Shown: positions 56,801 to 63,981 of the stretch, in pieces | Layout: every line of letters starts with the position of its first letter | Position numbering within the stretch: position 1 is the first letter of the stretch | Assembly: GCA_037367405.1 (NCBI GenBank) | Contig: JAZKJV010007260.1 | Location: 62,001-126,000, forward strand | Source of the DNA: Ottelia alismoides | Lineage: Eukaryota; Streptophyta; Magnoliopsida; Alismatales; Hydrocharitaceae | DNA length: 64,000 nt | Direction: 5' to 3' | Program-made: the position numbers and the translations under genes | Notes under the pieces: model-generated | Told to the model about the DNA's origin: nothing | Seen by the model: the letters and a program-made list of their open reading frames with translations, nothing else | Databases searched by the model: none

Positions 56801-58597
56801 AGCCTTTTGTTTTCTCATATTTATCTTTCATGGGGTCAATATATAAAATTGGCAGCCTTATTTTACATACATTTACATAATTTCTTTTGATATGACAATC
56901 ATAAGCCTTCTCTAAATCAATAATTCAGTATACTTCTACAAAATGCCTCAGGAGGTGCAAGGCAGGTGTAGAACTATCTGGCACTCTCATGTTCTAGGTA
57001 GTTAAGTGTATCAAAGTGACACACATGCATTAGAGCTGCTGATTTTGAACGTTGGGAACTATTAGTATCTTTACATCAAAAGACGGGGGTGGATACCTTA
57101 GCATGTTTCCTCCTTTTTCGACTTAAAAAAATCTTTACAAAGACTGTGTTGAGGGTGTGCATCGGCCACTATCATGTTAAAAGAAGATTTATTACTGTCG
57201 TCTATACCCACCATGCAACCAGTATTTTACACTGCAAACAAGAGTGCTCTTGCAGTGCTGTGCTAGTTTGATAGTAGGGTTGAACATCAGTCCGGGTTGG
57301 GCCGGACCTAGTTGAGCCCAGCCCGAGCCTGTTTATTTGGTGGGCAAATGGGTTGGGCCTAGGCTCGTCGGCCCAAGCTTGAGACCAACCTGCAAAGTCA
57401 TGGGTTGGGCCTGGGTCTGGTTGGCCCATGATTCTCAAAGTGGATTGCCCAGCCCAAGTGTGGATATGGGCATGGGCCAAGCTATGTTCGGGCCATTTGT
57501 AGTTGGATCAGAATCTGGAAGTCCAAAAATAGTCCTATTAAGAGTACACAATGAACCTAACATATAACAGAAGCACTCATTCTTCAACTTTAAATATATG
57601 AACTTTAGATTATATATAGCTAAAACAACCACTTGAGTGGATGTGGGAATAGGCTTTATCGCGGGCTGTCCCATGGGCTTGTGGGTTGGTCTATACCTAG
57701 CCCGAGCCAAACTGAAATCATTACTTGACAAATTTGGATGCCCAAGCACGCTCACTTGAGTCGTGGGCTTGGGCCATATTATGCGGGCCGTGCTTCGGGT
57801 TGGATCGGGCCATCACGACTCAATGCTCAATCCTATTTGATAGCTCTTTTAACCAAGATATAAACTAGTTTGTAGATTTTTTTGTATTATCTTTCTTTTA
57901 AAAATTTAATGTTTTAGCTTTTGCCAATACCTTAAGAACTGAGGGCCCTTTCTTATGGTGCATGTATTCAACTATCTTTTTTTTGACGCTCAAAAAAAAA
58001 AAAAAGCCCAACCCATTTCTTTGTGTAAAAAAAAATGCCCAACCCATTTAGGAATGGCAGTTTCTTTTTGAGAAGGTTATCCATCTATTTAAAACACAAC
58101 ATGCTCTTGAAAATGCGGTTGCTTAGTTCTGAAGTATGAGAAAGCCTAGACAATTTCTTTGTGTAATAAGAGTTTTTCCTATCTGTTTGTTGTTACGACC
58201 TCGAAATTTGCGTGTATAAGAGTTTTTTTCCCATTTGTTTGTTGTTACGACCTATATTTTTAAGTGTCATGCTTATAATTATTTTTTCGTAATCTTAGTT
58301 GTTCTTGCTTATAATTATTTTTTCGCTTTTCTTTTACATCTGATTTGTTGTCTAAGTTTGTCTTGTGTGGTAGTTCTTTCACATATATTTAGCCATGTTT
58401 TTTTTTGTGTCAGGACGGTTTTTGTCGGAGATGTTGTCTTGCTAAAGGATCCTGAGAAACCTGATGATTTCCTTGTTAGAAGATTGGCTGCGATTGAGGG
58501 GTATGAAATGGTTTCTACGGATGAGAAGGATGAACCTTTTGTTCTAGAGAAGGATCAATGCTGGGTGGTTTCTGATAATGATTCACTGAAACCCAAG
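35808..58597 (+). CDS. S26 signal-peptidase-like (mitochondrial inner membrane protease-like) protein, first three exons
   Basis: Exons 35808-35879, 35995-36164 and 58414-58597 (GT-AG, frame kept) give 142 residues. The start is the second of two adjacent in-frame ATGs (35805, 35808), giving the usual family N-terminus MVSLSTWCRYVAHK. Recognisable blocks are QGRLTYLHWNRGKEMLPSI, LLVRKLPEA, VFVGDVVLLKDPEKPDDFLV, RRLAAIEGYEMVSTDEKDE and DQCWVVSDNDSLKPK. In active S26 peptidases the first block has the catalytic Ser (S-M-x-P) and the 'RR' block the catalytic Lys (K-R). Here the aligned residues are E59 and R103, so a protease function is doubtful. The C-terminal exon (a D-S-R-x-F-G-P type region, about 60 residues) is not found in 58598-64000 and should lie beyond the window. 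Intron 2 is 22,249 bp and TE-filled. Databases usually name this family mitochondrial inner membrane protease-like; location and activity here are inferred. Confidence 0.9.
37266..37335. repeat. Perfect 2 x 35-bp tandem duplication
   Basis: 37266-37300 and 37301-37335 are identical (AATTGAGCCAATAATCG ... AACCCTAACA). Zero mismatches point to a recent duplication. Confidence 0.92.
37340..38280. other. Intron DNA with loose repeats
   Basis: Three diverged copies of a block with TTTATCATAT.T.AATGAT, then TTTAATATRCAT and GTCAC.T.ACTACTTTTGT, occur near 37718-37805, 37931-38010 and 38098-38150. No gene recognised. Confidence 0.4.
38422..39830 (+). mobile_element. L1-type LINE fragment A (RT end and zf-RVT)
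   Basis: Open pieces read RPWWKVCLSRGGRVALLRSV and LSAIPIFNLSTRLVLVRIRK (the end of a plant L1 reverse transcriptase). After frameshifts follow GRDCWIWHDGTFLVGKAYRS and RIWKWKVPIHVEVFLWLV (zf-RVT). The 3' end GGTGATAAATGGTGAA.TTTTTGGGCA.AC.CCT with a short A-rich tail at about 39800 is shared with LINE fragment B (46150-46230), so A and B are the same family. 5'-truncated and frame-broken. Confidence 0.8.
39831..40475. other. Intron spacer before the LTR element
   Basis: No gene. Contains ATATCGAT-type words (about 39970-40130) that weakly recall the ATTTCGG family. Confidence 0.35.
40481..40799 (+). repeat. 5' LTR with hairpin and TATA box
   Basis: TGTTAG...TAACA. It contains a perfect 13-bp stem, GGGTAAATGGATC (40521-40533) and GATCCATTTACCC (40541-40553) with a 7-base loop, upstream of a TATA box CTATATAAGG (40611-40620). 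Confidence 0.93.
40800..40811 (+). promoter_or_regulatory. tRNA-Met primer binding site
   Basis: TGGTATCAGAGC begins immediately after the 5' LTR. It matches the 3' end of plant initiator Met-tRNA and allows minus-strand priming. Confidence 0.9.
41690..42210 (+). repeat. A-rich tract with repeated GCCGTACGC words
   Basis: Runs of 6-9 A alternate with short GC words. AAGCCGTACGCA or close variants (CGCGTACAAG, GGCGCATACATC, GTCGCATACAAAG, GTCGTATGCAA) recur about five times between 41890 and 42150. The related member at 61908-64000 has the complementary T-rich tract with the same GTACGGCT words (62860-63160), so this is a conserved internal feature rather than chance. Confidence 0.75.
42763..43081 (+). 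repeat. 3' LTR of the young non-autonomous element
   Basis: Same length as the 5' LTR. Differences seen: C to T next to the hairpin, A to G near the middle (AACACACCC/AACACGCCC) and C to A (CTCACGGAG/CTCAAGGAG). Confidence 0.93.
43200..43600. repeat. Two direct repeats of ~207-bp period
   Basis: The words TTCAGATGTTGC, TTTCAGTTGATTTTATAGTA, TTATTTAATT and TTGCCTTCAAGCTTCAAATG recur in the same order in 43234-43395 and 43425-43580. The blocks are T-rich and non-coding. Confidence 0.65.
43601..44869 (+). CDS. RTE-clade reverse transcriptase ORF, chimeric N-terminus
   Basis: 422 codons without a stop. Residues 1-20 come from the flanking intron DNA and the target duplication; the element starts at about residue 21 with IIWERVIERRLRQ. 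RT motifs: NQFGFMPGRSTIEAI, motif A FIDLEKAYDSV (Asp78), motif B GLHQGSALSPFLFTLIMDEL, motif C LFADDIVL (Asp169/Asp170). The C-terminal conserved region CWDVEPAKRGRGRPKKCW and DLSLLDISPRLTQDRSEWR is complete. The catalytic Asp residues are all present, but with no endonuclease domain it cannot move by itself. It lies in the sense direction inside the host intron, so it is carried in the pre-mRNA but is unlikely to be translated from it. Confidence 0.88.
   Translation: MSISCSEISSSLFWNWFVLLFIIWERVIERRLRQVSQIKENQFGFMPGRSTIEAIHLLRRTMEIYRAKRKNLHMIFIDLEKAYDSVPREILWRVLEKRQVPVLYINLIKDMYDRALSCVRTQTGKTDYFDINIGLHQGSALSPFLFTLIMDELTSHIQDELPWCMLFADDIVLIDETIDGVNEKLEVWRHALETKGFRISRAKTEYMECTFDGSNGEGIKVKIGDDNIQKRDSFRYLGSILQHDGEIDGDVTNRINAGWLKCRGASAVLCDKKMPLKIKGKFYKAAVRPAMLYGSECWPVNHRHVQRMAVAEMKMLRWMCGHTRKDRIRNDAIRKKVGVAPIEDKMRENRLRWFGHLQRRSTDAPVRRCECWDVEPAKRGRGRPKKCWKETIRRDLSLLDISPRLTQDRSEWRRRIHVADPT
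43645..44922 (+). mobile_element. 5'-truncated RTE-type LINE with 17-bp target duplication
   Basis: The insert runs 43662-44905 and is bounded by the perfect 17-bp duplication TTGGTTTGTTTTGTTAT at 43645-43661 and 44906-44922. It ends in a (TTG)n tail, the RTE-clade signature. It lacks the endonuclease half and begins inside the region before the reverse transcriptase. A perfect long duplication and an open frame indicate a recent insertion. Confidence 0.93.
45165..46240 (+). mobile_element. L1-type LINE fragment B (zf-RVT end)
   Basis: Reads LEEMNKALLDN, then GDGTNFLFWFDNWSDKGTLV, ELSERRVDELLVMLFELEE and GRDCWSWYDGSFSIRKAYRV (zf-RVT region), with frameshifts before the K-V-P-T-R-V-K-V-F-L-W segment (about 45735) and the CPRCMERVEDADRLFF zinc motif (about 45835). 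Its 3' end matches that of fragment A. 5'-truncated. Confidence 0.82.
46241..46640. other. Intron spacer
   Basis: AT-rich, no coding or repeat signal recognised. Confidence 0.4.
46641..48132 (+). mobile_element. L1-type LINE fragment C (pre-RT and RT start)
   Basis: Around 46975-47045 it reads WLKEHDDAKITINSVARR, the 'W...GD.N..FFH..A..R' motif between endonuclease and RT. At 47839-48132 it reads ALILLLSKKEPTIGVDFRSI, LIVPSRL-like SLMSNNILMAYEIVI and KMDFSKAYDSVY, the first RT blocks with motif A. Between them (47305-47735) a separate element is inserted. The fragment breaks off right after motif A. Confidence 0.7.
47305..47735. mobile_element. MITE-like insertion inside LINE fragment C
   Basis: Imperfect terminal inverted repeats AGTGTTGCAATAGTCGG (about 47307) and CCGACTTCTGCAACATTAC (about 47711). 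The subterminal zones are rich in GACTAT/ATAGTC and ATTCGGTCG-like words. It interrupts the LINE between its pre-RT and RT parts. A clean target duplication was not found. Confidence 0.55.
48345..51700 (-). mobile_element. L1-type LINE fragment D (minus strand)
   Basis: Read on the minus strand: RT fingers and palm at 51690-51130 (GATGPDGFPISFYKDFWD, ALIVLLPKREGADRIEDFR, QSAFVPGRQITECLVMASKI, WKVDFAKAYDTLDW). An insertion at 50058-51041 interrupts, then RT continues at 50059-49433 (GVRQGCPLAPLL, YIDDTIFF, LVLLKVVLSAIPVYFASTRL). The zf-RVT end follows at about 49430-48421, with a frameshift between (CLLCGTGIETVEHIFFLC). It is the most complete L1 copy here but lacks the endonuclease. The flanks GGCTCTATTCATTTA (about 48324) and GGCTCTATTTATA (about 51893) look like a diverged target duplication. 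Confidence 0.82.
50058..51041. mobile_element. hAT-like element with CCTCGAGGCG-rich ends
   Basis: Inserted in LINE D and flanked by CTTACGCCC at 50049-50057 and 51042-51050 (9 bp, or 8 bp plus a shared C). The left 170 bp and right 70 bp are packed with CCTCGAGGCG and GAGGCGTACGCC words, while the 700-bp middle is AT-rich. Ends CATCGTATTAAAA and, reversed, CAAGGTTTGAAAAA are weak inverted repeats that fit a hAT-type 8-bp duplication better than a Mutator-type. No transposase. Removing it restores the LINE frame just before the GVRQGCP motif. Confidence 0.85.
51742..51892. mobile_element. ATTTCGG-family fragment, copy 2
   Basis: TGGTGGAATTTCGGCTGAAAT and a CTGACATTTAAAGCATTGG end resemble the end of the element at 20134-20356 (CTGAAACCAATATTTAAGGC). 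Truncated. Confidence 0.5.
52049..52068. repeat. (AC)n microsatellite
   Basis: About ten AC dinucleotides within the reverse LTR element interior. Confidence 0.9.
53880..55460 (+). mobile_element. L1-type LINE fragment E
   Basis: At 54081-54272 the frame gives DTLFFMEGSTLEDMHLLALA, with the preceding bases TATACTGATGATTGACACC a damaged 'Y-T-D-D-T' RT motif C. At about 55225-55440 a frameshifted zf-RVT piece can be read (NSRLRRLDVFLQHNF and LKAHLRVRVYL). An ATTTCGG element (54318-54540) sits between. Many stops; old copy. Confidence 0.6.
54318..54540. mobile_element. ATTTCGG-rich MITE-like element, copy 3
   Basis: Begins AAGGCCTTAAATGTCGG and contains ten or more TTTCGGTC/GAATTTCG words, closing GAAATTTGAGGCC. 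Inverted relative to 20134-20356, with the same terminal GGCCTTAAAT. Confidence 0.7.
55500..55608 (-). repeat. Solo LTR (internally deleted) of the TGTTAG family
   Basis: TGTTAGAAAATAGGAAGCGG...CTCCAACA, 109 bp, flanked by the perfect 5-bp duplication AGAAG (55495-55499, 55609-55613). It keeps the LTR hairpin (GGGTAAATGGATC / TATCCATTTACCC) but lacks the middle part with the TATA box. A target duplication around a single LTR shows LTR-LTR recombination after a complete insertion. Confidence 0.88.
55614..57266. other. Intron spacer; possible LTR junction near 56412
   Basis: No gene. TGGTATCACAGCC at 56416-56428 resembles a Met-tRNA primer site (TGGTATCAGAGCC) and the AT-rich stretch before it could be a decayed LTR, but no second LTR was found. 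Confidence 0.35.
57275..57835. mobile_element. Non-autonomous hAT-type element, GGGTTGGGCC-rich
   Basis: Flanked by perfect 8-bp duplications TTTGATAG (57267-57274 and 57836-57843). The ends TAGGGTTGAACATC and, reversed, TAGGATTGAGCATTG are imperfect terminal inverted repeats of the hAT YAGNG type. The interior is rich in GGGTTGGGCC, GGCCCA and CCCAGCCC words in both orientations. No transposase. Lies about 580 bp before exon 3 of the S26-like gene. Confidence 0.9.
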
Positions 58598-59760
58598 GTA
58601 TGCTATTTCTTTTATTACATATTTTCATGGTGAACTTGGTAATAAGTGTGTATTTTATAATCAAGAGTTTGGAACTGTTGTTTTGACAAATCAATTTTGT
58701 TTAAATCGTACCATTTTAAATTTGTGGTGTTAAAGAGCATGTTGGTTGTGCTACTGATGTCTAGGCCTATCATTAAGCTTGTTAAGCTTAGAGTTTTAAG
58801 TGCCGATATCGACGTTATTTCGCCAAGTCCGAAAATGGGCATGCCAATAATATCCTGGAATCGTGACGAAATAGCTTGAATTTCAAAAAATAAGTGATGC
58901 ACATGAAAAATTTGCAACGGTGAAAATAAAATAAAATTTAACGGTGGAAATATTTGGTGGAGAAAAAAAGGGTGGGAGAAGAGAAAAACTCGCTGGTTGC
59001 GAGGGATTTGGGGAAGAAGCCGCGTGGAGATCACACAAATGGAGAAGGGAGAAAAAGGAGAGAGATGGGATAAATCTCAATTTCTAATTAACTCTGAATT
59101 TGAATAAAACATTGGACTACCATCCTCTTTATATAGGAGGGGTGGGGTTATAAAAATAGAAGCAGAATAAAATTCGAATCCTAACTTATCATAATTGACT
59201 CTAAACAACTAACTAATTAATTTGAGATCACAACGATCTTGTTATTTTAAATAAAAATAAAATTACAACAGACTCAACTAATCATAAATAAATTGATTCT
59301 AGTTGGAAAATAAAATTCTAATTTAATAAACGACAAAATTTGAACGAACGGAAAATCCTAATTGAACCCCAATTTGTCGTTTCACGCTGCATCAACTCTC
59401 TGCCGCTTCGAAAAACTCATCTCCTGATGAGTTGTACAATCTCTGGTTGCGGCATTAGAGACTTTCATCTGAAATTGGTAGGCTAATCTCCTTCAATTTC
59501 TTGTTCTTCTCAGCATTACGTTTATAATTCTTTTCGATTGGGAGGTGTTATGCAATTTTCCTATCCCTTCACTTAAATAAAGGCCCGTCCATATGCACAA
59601 GACTTTAACATTTATGTAAAGATTTTTTTGGGGAGGGGTTCCTTGTAAAATTTCCAAATCATTTCCCAAATTTTGATATGGTGGGATATGGTTCCTGATT
59701 GGGAAATATAAGCCTCCCTGGAGAAATCCCTAGTACGGGCTCGCTCTCTCCAAACCCACG
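58598..59760. other. Start of intron 3 of the S26-like gene
   Basis: Donor AAG/GTATGC. Searched by eye for a downstream exon carrying the D-S-R-x-F-G-P type C-terminus and found none. AT-rich, with no transposon end recognised. Confidence 0.5.
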
Positions 59761-59769
59761 TCAACTGAA

Positions 59770-61048
59770 GACTTCCTTCGAAGGGCATCAATGGTAGTGG
59801 CACGCTTGGAGTGATGACGACTACAGCGTCATCGACTGAAGATTCGGCAACGGTGGTTCTTAAAGTAGTGTCCGCGAATCAGGAGCTACCGCCGCTGTAC
59901 TGGGGTAGGGCTGCAAAGGATGCCGCCGCTATAAGGGTTTCGATCGCATGGATGGAGGGGTTCCTCTTGGAGTTTCGCCACCCAAAAGGGGGGAGGGGTT
60001 CGATCTGCTGGTCACCTGCCTGGAGCACGCCTGGGCTCACGCCTGGGCTCACGCCAGGGGCTCGCGCGAGAGGAGTATGAGGACGTCGCCTCGAGTGCGG
60101 CTGGAGGAAGAGCACACACCGCATGTAGTGGTGTCGAGTGCTGCCAACACGCATTTAGGGGCGTCGCATGGTGCGTCGCCGCCTAGAGTAGGAGGGCGGA
60201 GGGGCCTGCGTGACATGGCTGGAGCAGCTGCTGCTGGAGGACCATCGCAAGGAGCATACCATCGCCTGTATGTTGGAGACGCGCCATCGTTGGGGTTGGA
60301 CTTGGTTATGCTCATGCGACGGGGTGTTCCAGCCCGCCTGCGCGTGGTTTTGCCGCCACATGCTGCTGGGATCGGGATGAGAATTGTGACATGTATTGTA
60401 TGAAGCTGCCTTCTTGGAGATGCAAAGGGTCTGGAGCGTCACACGGTGCAACTAGAGTTGTCGCCGCCCTTACCAAACGGGCTGCCACTGCGGATGGAGA
60501 ACTTGTGAACTGGAGAGGTGTAGCACAAGCCTGGAAGCTGAGGAGGGATCGGCGGCATGCAAGGTTTTCATATCGAAGAACCCTAGAACAGAATTGTGAC
60601 CAGCAGATCGGGAACACTTGAATGATGTATAATAATCTTCATAATCAACTCCAACAAGAGTCGAATCTCGAATAAAATAATGAACAGATATAAAACTTCG
60701 AAAATCGAATCCGCTCTGATACCATGTTAGAAAATAGGGATGCGGAAGCGATTTCATAAACAGAGCACTAAATTAAGAAATATGGAAGATGCAAAACAAG
60801 AGATTTAACGTGGAACCCTACTCCCTAAGGAGCGGTAAACCCATGGGAGGATGCCTCAGAGGGCTGATAGTCTATTGCTTTTCTCATCTTGATACAATGG
60901 GTGTTGGGGTTTACATATAGCCCTCACTGAGTCTCCACATCTCTAAAGTGGTAGATGTGGGACTAAACTCTGGATGAGGTAAATAGATCCTAGGGAGATC
61001 CATTTACCTATCTACAATAAAAGATGCACACAACCAAATACTCCAACA
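59770..61048 (-). mobile_element. Truncated member of the TGTTAG LTR family (reverse)
   Basis: The 5' LTR (reverse) is 60725-61048, 324 bp, with the primer-site complement GCTCTGATACCA ending at 60724. To its left lies a leader (60610-60713) and then a GC-rich block (about 59770-60600) with overlapping Ala/Gly/Arg-rich frames on both strands and no known domain. No purine tract or second LTR is seen further left, so the 3' half is missing. The GC block is not recognisably similar to that of the 40481-43081 member. Confidence 0.75.
60725..61048 (-). repeat. LTR of the truncated family member
   Basis: TGTTAGAAAATAGGGATGCG...ACTCCAACA. Shares with the 319-bp LTRs the GGAACCCTACTCC.T.AGGAGCGG box, the ACATATAGCCCTC (TATA complement) and the hairpin AGGTAAATAGATC/GATCCATTTACCT. 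Confidence 0.85.
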
Positions 61049-61907
61049 CTACTCAGAGCCTCAAGCGAAATCTAGGATCTCCATTCCACCTTTATCAAAC
61101 CCAATAGTATGAGAAAATGTAACTCAAGTGAAGGAAGCAGGAACTCATTCCGTCTTGCAAGTCCAACGCGCATTTCCCAATTCGATCTTCACACCCAGGC
61201 CTACCACTCCTAAAGTGATGTTGAACCATTGTTAATTGAACCAACCGTTAATATGATTAGAACTCGCTATGCACAATCCAACGTCTTCTCAGTTATATGG
61301 GGAACAACATTGGAGTCACTACGCATATGGCATTACTCTTTCGAGAAGCAAAGACCCCGATCCATGCGTGCTTGCACACCGGAGTTATGACTTTGCATAG
61401 GCGTCTCCGATCCACAATCCATGGCGATGGAACCCTTCGTCTTGATGTGAGACCATGGATGTCATTTATATGATCCTCCATGTACACTTGTACACCGGAG
61501 CTATGACTTCGCATACGCGTCTCCGATGCGGAATCCTTGGCGATGGAACCCTTCCTTGATGGGAGACCATGGATGTCATTTATGTGATCCTCTATATCCC
61601 ATTCAAATTTTAATTCTTCCAAGGGAAACCCAATCTATATTAAATATAGATTGTGATTTTTAATTGGATCAAATTAATCTAATCATATTGAATTAATTAT
61701 TAATCCAATGCTACCAACAAATAATTAGGCTTGCTTCATATTATTATATTGTATTAGCTCTTACGAGTCCGCATTATTTTGATTTTAGTAATTAAATTAA
61801 AGTACAACTTGACTTACTCATATTACCCTTCCTCAAAATAGTTCCAACCAGGTCTGACATATAATACTAACAGGGAGCGCTTCCCCGCGGAGTTTCGATT
61901 AGTTAAC
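61049..61907. other. Spacer between two LTR elements
   Basis: No gene. Contains the tandem repeat 61369-61592 and an AT-rich right half. Confidence 0.4.
61369..61592. repeat. Two ~116-bp tandem repeats
   Basis: Copies 61369-61478 and 61485-61592 share GCACACCGGAG.TATGACTT, GCGTCTCCGAT, TGGCGATGGAACCCTTC, TTGATG.GAGACCATGG and ATGTCATTTAT.TGATCCTC, with about ten substitutions. Confidence 0.88.
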
Positions 61908-62204
61908 TGTTAGAAAATCGGAAGCGGAAGCGTAAACATGGATAAAATAAATAAGAACAAGAAGAACACGGGATTTTTACGTGGAACCCTACTCCGTGAG
62001 GAGCGGGATGAAATCACGGGAGAAGCCCTCAAAGGGGCGGATACTTCATTCCTTTTTCTCAATGGATACAGGAGGTCTGGGGCTCCTTATATAGCCTCTC
62101 CAGAGCCTCCAAGTCCCACCACTGGACGATGTGGGACTAAACACTGGATGGGGTAAATGGATCCTGCTACAACACAATAGGCGCATACAACTAATGCTCC
62201 AACA
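61908..62204 (-). repeat. 3' LTR of the right-edge element
   Basis: 297 bp, TGTTAGAAAATCGGAAGCGG...TGCTCCAACA. Shares the TATA complement CCTTATATAGCC and most boxes with the 319-bp LTRs, but the hairpin has lost one arm (GGGTAAATGGATCC is kept, its partner is deleted). Confidence 0.85.
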
Positions 62205-63981
62205 CTCCCCCTCAAGCTGGAGCATGCAATGCTCAGCTTGGACAAACAGAAATAAACTCAACTCAACGCTACAGGACACTACGGACAATATCAACCCAAC
62301 GCGCACATTGCTGCAGTCGAGGACGTTGCTTCTCATGCCGTGCATGTGAGGAGGACGAACGGGCTGGAGTGTGAGTCAACTGAAGACTCGGAACCTGACC
62401 ATCGAGTCTGAACTTGCGCCTGAAGTCTCCTCGTCGGAGAACTGGGTCTCTCCCATCTGGCTCAGAGAATGGTGCACTGCTCTGGTGTACTTATGATACC
62501 ACATGAAAACCCTTGCCTTCAAGGGAATGGTCCTCTGCTCTGGAGTCCCTATGGCTCACATGAAAACTCTTGCCTGACAACAAGAAGATTGATGGGGACC
62601 TCTGACAATGATGGCAACTTCATCTGAAATTGACCGCACACTTGTGCGTGTCTGAAACTGGAGACTCGGAAGACCATCGTCGAGTTTGAAACCGAACTGT
62701 AGAGTCTGAAAAACTGGAAGGTCTGGAAATCTGCATCTGAATCTGGAAGAAGACCCGTGACTCTACACCATACTCCCCCTTTCTCCCATACTGGTCGGAA
62801 TGACATCATCGACCAAGTTGGGAGAAGACAAGATAAACGGGGATACAAAACATCCAAAGAACTTGCGGCTTTTCTTTTTTTTTTAAGCCGTCATCTTTTT
62901 TTTTCGTAAGCCGTTCTATTTTTTCGGCTTTTGCATCCTTTTTTTTTCGAAATCATTTTTTTATTTGCGTACGGCTTTCTTTTTTGTACGCGACCTTTTT
63001 TTTCATCATTTTTTTAAACATTGCTCCCCTTTTTTTTTACACCGTAGCCCTTCCTCTTTTTTTTTAATGGACCGTGTCCCCTCTTTTTTTTTTAATACCC
63101 ACGGCCCATTTGGGCAACGTAACATAAAAAAAGAGAAGACATTTAAGGCCATCGGGCCCCTTATGCGCCACTAGGGTTCCCACTACTGGGAACCCATCAA
63201 ATAAAAGGAACCGCTGCCGTTACTGGAGAGAGCGGGAGGGGTTGCTGCCTGGGCGTGGCTGCCTCCGCCTGGAGAACTTGAAGACGCGCCGCCAAGAGGG
63301 AGGCCATGAGGAGTCGCCGCCGCCTCTGGAGCTGGAGATCTCGCGCATCGCGAGATGGGAGATCCGATCGGGCTGAGCCCATCCGATCCCATCCGATCGG
63401 GCTGAGATCCGATGGGAGATCCATGCCTGGATGAGTCGAGGAGGTGGAGGTCCTCCGCCTGGATGATGCGACATACTTGAGGCGGGGAGGTGCTAATATC
63501 GGCGCACGGTGCGCTGCAGATCGCAGCCGCCTTGGGGTTGTGTCTGGGATCCCACATCGAACTGCGCCTGAGGAGATCGGCGGTGATGATTTCGCGGGAT
63601 TGTGCGAGAGCTGCGCACGGGGGCTGTGGTGTTTTGCGTGGAAGATGAAATCGCCTGGAACCTTTGGATGTTTGAGCGTCTGTACGCCGCTTGGGTTCCG
63701 CGCCTTTGTGTAGGCTAGGGTTTCTACTTGAGAAGATGCCCCGTGAAGAAGATGCCCTGTGATCTGGAGCCACCGTGATAAGGATTCTGGAGATTGAACC
63801 CTGAGAACTGAATATCGAAAGGCTTGCGCGAGGTGCTGCGCGCAGTAACGTGAAACCGCCAATCATTACAAATGAATCTTGAACAAATACAGATCTTGAA
63901 AAGATCTTCAAAAACCATCAAAATCGATTCTAAAAAAAATCTCAAGAACAAATCCTCGAGAATCGACCCGCTCTGATACCA

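Larger units (their letters stand above)
36165..58413 (+). other. 22.2-kb intron 2 of the S26-like gene
   Basis: Donor CCAAT/GTACCA and acceptor TTTTTTGTGTCAG, phase 2, joining ...PEATPM to TVFVGDVV. It contains all elements listed between these coordinates. Continuity of the protein across the gap, with both splice sites good and the family sequence uninterrupted, is strong evidence that this is one gene rather than two fragments. Confidence 0.85.

Noticed and set aside
59948..60403. 151-aa frame with HAWAHAW repeats
   Set aside because: Low-complexity product of a short GGGCTCACGCCT duplication within the truncated LTR element.
63183..63911. 242-aa and 221-aa minus-strand frames
   Set aside because: Same reasoning: GC-rich block of a non-autonomous LTR element, two overlapping frames, no recognisable domain.
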